This document shows, in pieces, positions 1-5,244 of a DNA stretch of 6,507 bases; position 1 is the stretch's first letter, and each line of letters starts with the position of its first letter. The stretch covers positions 1 through 6,507 of the forward strand of contig JAIYAG010000585.1 in assembly GCA_027489195.1 (NCBI GenBank). Reading direction: 5' to 3'. This DNA is from Burkholderiales bacterium (lineage in GTDB: Bacteria; Pseudomonadota; Gammaproteobacteria; Burkholderiales; Burkholderiaceae_E). Below the pieces are notes generated by a model, which was not told the DNA's origin, did not search any database, and saw nothing but the letters and a program-made list of their open reading frames with translations. Made by a program: the position numbers and the translations under genes.

Positions 1-792
1 CATCGTGCGCGCGAGCTCGATGAAGAACGCGCGGTTCAGGTAGGGCGTCGAGTGGTGCTGCGCGTAGGTCGTGCTGTAGCAGCGGGCGAAGAACGTCCAG
101 TCGGCCTCGGTGATCGCCGGCCCCTCGAGCATCGCCACCGTCACGCCCGCCTCGGCCACCTTGCGCCGTTCGGCGCGGATCTTCTTGCGCTTGGGCTGGG
201 CGAGGGCGCCGAGGTAGTCGTCGAAGTCCTTCCAGCCGGGGTTCGACCAGTGGAACTGGACGCCGAGCCGGCGCATCAGGCCGGCCTCGGCGAGGGCCTT
301 CGCATCGGCATCGCGCGGGAACAGCACATGCAGGGAGGACAGTCCGTGGGCCTCGCATTCGGCGAGCAGCGCCCGCACCAGCGCCGCCCGGGCCGCGTCG
401 TCGCGGGCCAGCAGGCGCGCGCCGGGCACCGGCGTGAACGGGATCGCGACGAGCGCCTTCGGGTAGTACTCGAGCCCGTGGCGGCGGTAGGCGTCGGCCC
501 AGGCCCAGTCGAACACGTACTCGCCGTACGAATGGGCCTTCAGGTAGAGCGGCGCCGCACTGACGAGCGTGCCCGCGGCGTCCTCGATGCAGACGAAGTG
601 CGGATGCCAGCCGGAGTCGTCGCCGACGCAGCCGGCCGTCTGCAGGGCCGCCAGGAAGGCGTGGCGCACGAACGGCCCCGGGCCGGCGTCGCCGGCGAGG
701 GCATCCCATGTCGCCGCACTCAGGGTGCGGATGTCGGCCACGATGCGCGTGCGATAATCGCCGGCCCGCGCCGCCCCTGCTTTGCCGCTCAT
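1..792 (-). CDS. GNAT/FemAB-like N-acetyltransferase, DUF482 (PF04339) family, partial (C-terminus beyond left edge)
   Basis: I translated this from the complementary strand: 264 codons without a stop from ATG at 792 to the window edge. Family hallmarks seen in order are WDALAG (29-34), FVRHAFLAAL (41-50), the aromatic block PLYLKAHSYGEYVFDWAWAD (81-100), YYPKALVAIPFTPV (109-122), LHVLF (154-158), QFHW (179-182) and the basic stretch PKRKKIRAERRKV (200-212). This pattern belongs to the DUF482 group, predicted acyl-CoA-dependent acetyltransferases related in fold to FemAB peptidoglycan enzymes; the substrate is not known. Relatives are about 370-400 residues, so roughly the last third is missing because of the window edge, not a mutation. 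An in-frame ATG at 798 and a GTG at 741 are other possible starts; no clear Shine-Dalgarno decides. It is divergent from nadE with overlapping start codons. Family call is firm, function is not. Confidence 0.88.
   Translation of the reverse strand, partial: MSGKAGAARAGDYRTRIVADIRTLSAATWDALAGDAGPGPFVRHAFLAALQTAGCVGDDSGWHPHFVCIEDAAGTLVSAAPLYLKAHSYGEYVFDWAWADAYRRHGLEYYPKALVAIPFTPVPGARLLARDDAARAALVRALLAECEAHGLSSLHVLFPRDADAKALAEAGLMRRLGVQFHWSNPGWKDFDDYLGALAQPKRKKIRAERRKVAEAGVTVAMLEGPAITEADWTFFARCYSTTYAQHHSTPYLNRAFFIELARTM
750..758 (+). promoter_or_regulatory. Candidate extended -10 promoter element for nadE
   Basis: TGCGATAAT reads as an extended -10 (TGn followed by GATAAT, five of six matches to TATAAT). 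It would place the transcript start about 25 bases before the nadE ATG at 791. No good -35 hexamer is visible 16-18 bases upstream, which extended -10 promoters can tolerate. The element lies within the first codons of the divergent acetyltransferase gene. Sequence match only. Confidence 0.45.
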
Positions 793-2404
793 GCCCATCC
801 GGATCGCCAGTGCTCAGCTGAATCAGATCATCGGTGACTTCGACGGGAACCGCGGCCGCATCGCCGATGCCGCGCGCCGCGCCGTCGAGGCCGGTGCCCG
901 CGTGCTCGTCACGCCCGAGCTGTCGATGACCGGCTACCCGCCCGAGGATCTGCTGCTGCGCGGGGCATTCTATGACAGGACGCGCGCCGCGCTGGCCGCG
1001 CTCGTCGAGCAGTCGGGTCAATGGCCCGAGCTCCGGCTGGTCGTGGGCCATCCGTCCGAGCACGACGGCCGGCGCTACAACGCCGCCTCGGTCATCCACG
1101 CCGGGCGCGTGATCGGCGAGTACCACAAGCGCGAGCTGCCGAACTACGGCGTCTTCGACGAGCAGCGCTACTTCGCATCCGGCGGCGAGCCGCTGGTCTT
1201 CGAGGTCGACGGGCTGCGCCTGGGCGTGGTGATCTGCGAGGACTTCTGGCTGCCGCACGCGCCGGCCGCCGCGAAGGCCGCGGGGGCCCGGGTGCTGCTC
1301 GCCCCGAATGCCTCGCCGTACCACCTCGACAAGCAGCAGGACCGGATGGACGTGGTGCGCGACAACGTCTGCGCGCAGGGGATGTCGGTCGTCCTGTCCA
1401 GCCTGGTCGGTGGCCAGGACGAGCTGGTGTTCGACGGCATGTCCTTCGCGCTGAACGCGGACGGCGCGCTCGCCGCGCAGGCCCGGGCGTTCGTCGAGGA
1501 CCTGCTGCTGGTCGACGTCGCCGACGACGCGCGCCTGTCCGGCCCGATCGAGGCGGCGATGCCGCTCGAGGCGCAGGTCTACCAGGCGCTGGTCCTGGGC
1601 GTGCGCGACTACATCGGCAAGAACGGCTTCCCCGGCGCCATCATCGGCCTGTCGGGCGGCGTCGACTCGGCGCTCACGCTGGCGATCGCGGTCGACGCGC
1701 TCGGCGCGGAGCGCGTGCGTGCGGTGATGATGGCCTCACCCTACACCGCCGACATCTCCTGGATCGACGCTCGCGACATGGCCGCGCGGGTCGGCGTGCG
1801 CTACGACGAGATCCCGATCGCGACCTGTTTCGATGCCTTCCTGTCGACCCTCGAGGGCGAGTTCCGGGGCACGAAGCCGGACACGACCGAGGAGAACCTG
1901 CAGGCCCGGATCCGCGGCACGATCCTCATGGCCCTGTCGAACAAGTTCGGTTCGATCGTGCTCACCACCGGCAACAAGTCGGAGATGGCAGTGGGCTACT
2001 CGACGCTGTACGGCGACCTGGCCGGCGGTTTCGCGGTCATCAAGGACATCGCCAAGACCCTGGTCTACCGGCTCTGCGCCTACCGCAACGGCGTGTCGCC
2101 GGTGATCCCGGAGCGGATCATCACCCGCCCGCCGAGCGCCGAGCTGCGGCCGGACCAGAAGGACCAGGACTCCCTGCCGCCGTACGACCAGCTCGACGGC
2201 ATCGTGCAGATGTACATGGAGGAGGACCGCCGCGTCGACGAGATCGTCGCGGCCGGCTACCCGCGCGAGGCGGTCGACAAGGTCGTCCGGCTGATGCGCA
2301 TCAGCGAGTACAAGCGCCGCCAGGCGCCGGTCGGGATCCGGGTGACGCCGCGCGCCTTCGGCCGCGACTGGCGGTACCCCATCACGTCGAAGTTCCGCGA
2401 CTGA
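791..2404 (+). CDS. nadE: Glutamine-dependent NAD+ synthetase (NadE, two-domain type)
   Basis: The enzyme makes NAD+ from deamido-NAD+ (nicotinic acid adenine dinucleotide), ATP and glutamine in the cytosol, the last step of NAD biosynthesis. The protein is 537 residues, normal for the two-domain form. The N-terminal nitrilase-like glutaminase domain (about 1-255) carries the expected Glu-Lys-Cys triad: E43 in TPELSMTGYPPEDL, K113 in YHKRELPNYGVFDEQRYF and C149 in VVICEDFW. The C-terminal synthetase domain (about 262-537) has the ATP pyrophosphatase P-loop SGGVDS (288-293), ENLQARIRG (369-376), TTGNKSE (392-398), the RPPSAELRPDQKDQDSLPPY segment and a C-terminal RR...ITSKFRD. The ATG at 791 gives the family N-terminus MPIRIASAQLNQ; a TTG at 782 would only add MPL. 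No convincing Shine-Dalgarno precedes it. All key residues are present, so it should be active. glnB follows 49 bases downstream. Confidence 0.97.
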   Translation: MPIRIASAQLNQIIGDFDGNRGRIADAARRAVEAGARVLVTPELSMTGYPPEDLLLRGAFYDRTRAALAALVEQSGQWPELRLVVGHPSEHDGRRYNAASVIHAGRVIGEYHKRELPNYGVFDEQRYFASGGEPLVFEVDGLRLGVVICEDFWLPHAPAAAKAAGARVLLAPNASPYHLDKQQDRMDVVRDNVCAQGMSVVLSSLVGGQDELVFDGMSFALNADGALAAQARAFVEDLLLVDVADDARLSGPIEAAMPLEAQVYQALVLGVRDYIGKNGFPGAIIGLSGGVDSALTLAIAVDALGAERVRAVMMASPYTADISWIDARDMAARVGVRYDEIPIATCFDAFLSTLEGEFRGTKPDTTEENLQARIRGTILMALSNKFGSIVLTTGNKSEMAVGYSTLYGDLAGGFAVIKDIAKTLVYRLCAYRNGVSPVIPERIITRPPSAELRPDQKDQDSLPPYDQLDGIVQMYMEEDRRVDEIVAAGYPREAVDKVVRLMRISEYKRRQAPVGIRVTPRAFGRDWRYPITSKFRD

Positions 2405-2408
2405 CCGC

Positions 2409-2414
2409 TACAAT
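2409..2414 (+). promoter_or_regulatory. Candidate -10 element of the glnB promoter
   Basis: TACAAT (five of six to TATAAT) sits in the 49-base gap between nadE and glnB in the context GCTACAATCGGGC, a form often seen upstream of Burkholderiales genes. The matching -35 region lies in the last nadE codons and is weak (TCGAAG at 2387-2392, 16-base spacing). The transcript would begin near 2421, giving a leader of about 33 bases. I saw no sigma-54 (GG-N10-GC) element in this gap. Inference from motif and position. Confidence 0.5.
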
Positions 2415-2443
2415 CGGGCGGATCCCCGCACTGCACCGCTGTT

Positions 2444-2449
2444 GGAGAG
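2444..2449 (+). promoter_or_regulatory. Ribosome binding site of glnB
   Basis: GGAGAG lies 4-5 bases before the ATG at 2454. It supports that ATG over the in-frame TTG at 2442, which overlaps the site itself. Confidence 0.75.
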
Positions 2450-2453
2450 CGTC

Positions 2454-2792
2454 ATGAAACGCATCACCGCGATCATCAAGCCGTTCAAGCTCGACGAGGT
2501 CCGCGAGGCGCTCGCCGAGGTCGGCGTCACCGGCCTGACGGTCACCGAGGTCAAGGGCTTCGGCCGCCAGAAGGGCCATACCGAGCTCTACCGCGGCGCC
2601 GAGTACGTGGTCGACTTCCTGCCGAAGGTCAAGGTCGAGGTGGTCGTGCCCGACGCCTCGCTCGACGCCTCGCTCGATGCGATCGTCCGGGCCGCGCGCA
2701 CCGGCCGGATCGGCGACGGCAAGATCTTCGTCACCGCGGTCGAGCAGGTGATCCGGATCCGGACCGGCGAGACCGGCAACGAGGCGATCTGA
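2454..2792 (+). CDS. glnB: Nitrogen regulatory protein P-II (GlnB type)
   Basis: A trimeric cytosolic signal protein that senses 2-oxoglutarate, ATP/ADP and, through uridylylation by GlnD, glutamine; in proteobacteria it controls NtrB/NtrC signalling and GlnE-mediated glutamine synthetase adenylylation. The product has the canonical 112 residues. It opens MKRITAIIKPFKLDEVREAL, carries the T-loop with GFGRQKGHTELYRGAEY ending in Y51 (the uridylylation site), the B-loop TGRIGDGKIFV and the C-terminal VIRIRTGE. T43 and D54 (EYVVDFLPK) favour GlnB over GlnK, and no amtB is adjacent, which also argues against GlnK. Residues DASLDASLDA (about 67-76) come from an exact 12-base tandem repeat without added length. 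A strong ribosome binding site and its own -10 suggest independent transcription besides read-through from nadE. The next gene starts 4 bases after the stop. Confidence 0.96.
   Translation: MKRITAIIKPFKLDEVREALAEVGVTGLTVTEVKGFGRQKGHTELYRGAEYVVDFLPKVKVEVVVPDASLDASLDAIVRAARTGRIGDGKIFVTAVEQVIRIRTGETGNEAI
2652..2675 (+). repeat. Exact tandem 12-bp repeat inside glnB
   Basis: GACGCCTCGCTC occurs twice head to tail (2652-2663 and 2664-2675), followed by GATGCG which resembles a third partial unit. It encodes Asp-Ala-Ser-Leu twice, in the segment aligned to VVPDDIVDTCVDTI of E. coli GlnB. Total protein length is unchanged, so this is not a simple insertion. Confidence 0.9.
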
Positions 2793-2796
2793 CGCG

Positions 2797-3531
2797 ATGA
2801 CCGGGCGCGTGCCCCGCAGCTACGTGCTGGTCCATGGCGCGTGGCACGGGGGATGGTGCTGGGCCCGTGTCGCGCCGCGCCTCGTCGCCGCCGGTCACCG
2901 TGTCTTCGCGCCCTCGCTCACCGGCCTCGGCGATCGCGCCCATCTGTTTTCCGCGCAGGTCTCGCTGGCGACCCACGTCGACGACGTGCTCGGCCTGATC
3001 GAGGCCGAAGAGCTCGGCGAGGGCCTCGTGCTGGTCGGGCACAGCTACGGCGGGAACGTGATCACCGGCGTCGCCGACGCGCTGCGCGAGCGCATCGCGC
3101 ATTGCGTCTACCTGGATGCGGTGGTGCCGCCGCCGGGTGCCACGCGCTGGCGTTGGGCCGACTTCAACACCCCCGAGGATCGCCTGCTCAGGCTGGCCGG
3201 GGTCAAGGAGCACGGCGCCGGTGTGGCGCTGCCCGCGCCGCCCCCGCAGGCCTTCGGGGTCACCGCGATCGACGACGTGCGCTGGCTGCAGCGCCGGATG
3301 CGGCCGATGCCGCTCGGCACCTACCTCGGCGAGATTCCGCTCTCGCAGGGCGGCAGCGAAGGCCTGCCTCGCACCTACGTGGCAGCCGCCAATCCGCCGT
3401 ACCGCCCGATGCAGCCGGTCTACGACCGCGTGCGTACCGATCCGAGCTGGCGCTACCGGACGATCGACACCGGCCACGACATGATGGTCACCGAGCCGGC
3501 GAGCCTCGCGAATCTGCTGCTGGACCTCTGA
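2797..3531 (+). CDS. Alpha/beta-fold hydrolase, esterase/hydroxynitrile-lyase-like subfamily
   Basis: A 244-residue single-domain alpha/beta hydrolase, the usual length for this small esterase-like group (Abhydrolase_6 type). The oxyanion-hole motif HGAWHGGWCW is at 13-22, TGLGDRAHL at 42-50, the nucleophile elbow GHSYGG with Ser83 at 81-86, YLDAVVPP at 105-112, AFGVT at 152-156, and the catalytic His227 in DTGHDMMVTEP. The catalytic acid cannot be assigned with confidence; D210 and D215 are nearest the expected place. No signal peptide or membrane segment is seen, so it is probably cytosolic. The substrate is unknown. The start lies 4 bases after the glnB stop, with a distant GAGG (2781-2784), suggesting translation coupled to glnB. 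Its last 44 bases overlap the convergent DUF4126 gene. Confidence 0.9.
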   Translation: MTGRVPRSYVLVHGAWHGGWCWARVAPRLVAAGHRVFAPSLTGLGDRAHLFSAQVSLATHVDDVLGLIEAEELGEGLVLVGHSYGGNVITGVADALRERIAHCVYLDAVVPPPGATRWRWADFNTPEDRLLRLAGVKEHGAGVALPAPPPQAFGVTAIDDVRWLQRRMRPMPLGTYLGEIPLSQGGSEGLPRTYVAAANPPYRPMQPVYDRVRTDPSWRYRTIDTGHDMMVTEPASLANLLLDL

Positions 3532-4105
3532 AGAGGCGGCGCGCGCCGCGCAGCAGCCAGACGGCGAGCAGCACCGCCGCCACCAGGAACACCGCCAGCA
3601 GGACCAGGAACAGCGCGGGGAAGGCGAGCGCGAGCCAGCCTCCGCCGACTACCATCGCATCCTCGGCCAGCGACAGCCCGAGGTTCGAGAACGGCTCCGG
3701 CGAGGTGTTCGCGGCCGCGCGAACGCCCGCCTTGGAGAAGTGCGTGGCGGCCGTCACCGAGCCGCCGAGAAGTGCGGCCGCCACTGCGATGCCGGCGCCC
3801 GAGTCGCCGAACACGCCGGCCGCGAGGGCGGCGCCCGCCGGGATCCGGACGAAGGTCTGCAGGCCGTCCCAGATCGTGTCGAGGAAGGGCAGCTTGTCGG
3901 CGAAGAGCTCGACCGCGGCCATGAAGCCGGCGGCGCCGACGACCATCGGGCTCGTCAGCAGCGACAGGTGCTCGGGCAGCGGCAGCCAGCCGAGCCGGCC
4001 TGCGAGCCCGAGACCGAAGACGACCAGGTACAGCCGCAGGCCGGCGCCCCAGGCGAGCGCGCCGGCGAGCGCGAGCTCGGGCAGATGCTGGACGAGGGCT
4101 TCCAA
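3488..4105 (-). CDS. DUF4126 family integral membrane protein
   Basis: A 205-residue hydrophobic protein. Family hallmarks are GAGLRLYLVVFGLGLAGRLG (20-39), ELFADKLPFLDTIWDGLQTF (66-85) followed by VRIPAG, THFSKAGVRAAANTSPEPFSN (121-141) and LSLAEDAMVV (144-153), matching DUF4126, whose function is unknown. Hydrophobic spans lie near 11-37, 53-68, 88-118, and two close together at about 150-187, so four to five membrane passes are likely; the tail is short and basic (GARRLFRG...). The start chosen is TTG, because the family homology begins right after it, a GGAGA sits 9 bases upstream (4115-4119), and there is no ATG or GTG nearby in frame. The open frame extends far upstream to 5071, but that part is a shadow of the DUF3445 gene. 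The last 44 bases overlap the convergent hydrolase gene. It is divergent from the DUF3445 gene. Confidence 0.88.
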   Translation of the reverse strand: MEALVQHLPELALAGALAWGAGLRLYLVVFGLGLAGRLGWLPLPEHLSLLTSPMVVGAAGFMAAVELFADKLPFLDTIWDGLQTFVRIPAGAALAAGVFGDSGAGIAVAAALLGGSVTAATHFSKAGVRAAANTSPEPFSNLGLSLAEDAMVVGGGWLALAFPALFLVLLAVFLVAAVLLAVWLLRGARRLFRGPAADSRGSPAR

Positions 4106-4114
4106 GGCAGGCAG

Positions 4115-4120
4115 TCTCCG
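4115..4120 (-). promoter_or_regulatory. Ribosome binding site deciding the TTG start of the DUF4126 gene
   Basis: On the complementary strand this reads CGGAGA, 9 bases before the TTG at 4105. It is the main local evidence for that non-ATG start. Confidence 0.6.
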
Positions 4121-4147
4121 AGGGGTGTCACGCGACTCCGGAATCCC

Positions 4148-4153
4148 ATTGTG
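4148..4153 (-). promoter_or_regulatory. Candidate -10 element for the DUF4126 gene
   Basis: The complementary strand reads CACAAT within GTGCACAATGGG, resembling the TACAAT-type -10 proposed for glnB. Transcription would start near 4141, leaving a leader of about 36 bases that includes the ribosome binding site. No good -35 is visible; the palindrome at 4165-4180 occupies that place, as would fit an operator or activator site. Motif-based inference. Confidence 0.35.
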
Positions 4154-5222
4154 CACCGGCTGGCCCGACCTCGAGGTCGGCCACTGGGGGAGGGCGCGCG
4201 TTCCGTTCCCCGTCTCCGTGCCGTACCGGCCGCGGCCCGACCTGGCCCGGCTCGGCTCGGTCGTGCACGGCCGCCTCGAGGCGCAGGTGCTGGATGCCGA
4301 TGCCGGCGCACCGGCGGCGCTGCGCGCCAAATGGGCCCGGCTGCAGGCGCTGCCCGGACGCTGCGCGGCGCTCGCCCCCCGGTTCGCGGACGACCCGGTG
4401 GCGGTCTGGCGGCGGGTGGCCGCCGCTGCGGGGGCGCTCGCGGAGCACGCCGCGGGCGAGGGCGCCCCCCCCATCGCGAGCTCGGCCGCCGGCCGGCCGC
4501 TCGAGCGGGTCGGCGACGCCCTGCATGCAACGCTGGCCGGCTGGGCGATGCCGGCGGACCCCGACGCGCCGTTCGTGCTCCGGGCCCTGCGCCCGGATGC
4601 CGAGCCGGTGCTGCGCTGGATCGCCTCGCGCCCCGCGGCCGAGCGGCCGCTGCACGCGCTGGGCCTCGCGCTCCAGGAGGATCTCGCCTGGGTCGAGGCC
4701 GACGCTCCGGGCGAGCCGGCGCGGGCGATGCTGCTGCATGTGTGCTGGCCGAGCGGCTGGGACCCGGCGGCCAAGGTCGGGCTGGACTTCGCCACGCTGC
4801 ATGCGCCGGTCGCCGATGCCGACCTGCTGCGTGCGTCGGCGCGCCCGCTGTCGCGCGCGCTGCTGACCCAGGGACCCTTCGTGCGCTTCGTCTGGACCCT
4901 CGCCCCCGACGGCACGCCCTCGCGCCACCCGGCGGACGCGCCGGCCGCATCCGATGCCGCCCCGTGGTTCCGCTGCGAGCGCCAGGTCAGCGTGCCGGTG
5001 GCCGGCGCGCCGGACTGGCCGGGCGGGCTCGCGCTCTTCCTGATCCGTCTGCACGTCGCGCCGCTCGACACGGTCGCCGATACCCCGGCGCGGCGCGCGG
5101 CGCTGCGCGAGGCGCTCGCGTCGATGTCCGCGGCGACGCTGGCCTACAAGGGGCTGGCCGGACGGGTCGACGGCTGGCGCGCCCGGCTCGACGAATCGTC
5201 GGGTCGGAGCGAAGCCGGCTAG
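4149..5222 (+). CDS. DUF3445 protein, heme-dependent oxidative N-demethylase alpha-subunit-like
   Basis: The 357-residue product from this TTG start matches PF11927/DUF3445. Hallmarks are VPYRPRPDLARL (24-35), LGLALQEDLAWVE (171-183), HVCWPSGWDPAAKVGLDFAT (197-216) then LHAPV (217-221), WFRCERQVSVPV (273-284), LALFLIRLHVAPLD (294-307) and LAYKGLAGRVDGW (331-343). In the one characterised complex of this family, a heme enzyme with a PAS-like fold strips methyl groups from amines using O2 and electrons from partner subunits. No partner gene (ferredoxin, flavin or folate subunit) is next to it here, so the substrate and activity are unknown. The start is uncertain: GTG at 4218 would give 334 residues but cuts just before the conserved VPYRP segment, while TTG at 4149 keeps PFPVS upstream; GTG at 4125 is a further option. 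The GGGGGAGGG at 4186-4194 is too far (23 bases) from 4218 to decide. A run of eight C lies at 4465-4472. It is soluble, without a signal peptide. Confidence 0.83.
   Translation: MCTGWPDLEVGHWGRARVPFPVSVPYRPRPDLARLGSVVHGRLEAQVLDADAGAPAALRAKWARLQALPGRCAALAPRFADDPVAVWRRVAAAAGALAEHAAGEGAPPIASSAAGRPLERVGDALHATLAGWAMPADPDAPFVLRALRPDAEPVLRWIASRPAAERPLHALGLALQEDLAWVEADAPGEPARAMLLHVCWPSGWDPAAKVGLDFATLHAPVADADLLRASARPLSRALLTQGPFVRFVWTLAPDGTPSRHPADAPAASDAAPWFRCERQVSVPVAGAPDWPGGLALFLIRLHVAPLDTVADTPARRAALREALASMSAATLAYKGLAGRVDGWRARLDESSGRSEAG
4165..4180. repeat. Perfect 16-bp palindrome between the DUF4126 and DUF3445 genes
   Basis: CCGACCTCGAGGTCGG is a perfect inverted repeat with no spacer. It lies 60 bases before the DUF4126 TTG start and 37 bases before the GTG at 4218. 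If the DUF3445 gene starts at 4218 it is intergenic and could be a dimeric repressor or activator site; if that gene starts at 4149 it encodes residues PDLEVG and could be chance. In DNA this GC-rich, one such palindrome in several kilobases is not rare. Confidence 0.4.
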
Positions 5223-5244
5223 CTGCGACCCGCCCAGCCCGAGC

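Noticed and set aside
52..837. 261-residue plus-strand open frame.
   Set aside because: It is antisense to the DUF482 acetyltransferase, whose translation shows clear family motifs, and it enters nadE out of frame.
2405..2453. Possible sigma-54 promoter or NtrC site before glnB.
   Set aside because: No GG-N10-GC arrangement or convincing NtrC-type inverted repeat was found in the gap.
1021..2457. 478-residue open frame within nadE.
   Set aside because: Arg/Gly-rich shadow of nadE in another frame; the nadE frame has all catalytic residues.
2751..2762. Palindrome CCGGATCCGG near the end of glnB.
   Set aside because: It encodes the family-conserved VIRIRTGE segment, so codon choice in GC-rich DNA explains it.
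2841..5222. 793-residue open frame running from inside the hydrolase through the DUF4126 region into DUF3445, which would look like a large fusion protein.
   Set aside because: The first about 430 residues are out of frame with the hydrolase and antisense to the DUF4126 gene, with low-complexity Arg/Ala/Ser content typical of shadow frames in GC-rich DNA. Only the part after about 4149 shows family motifs.
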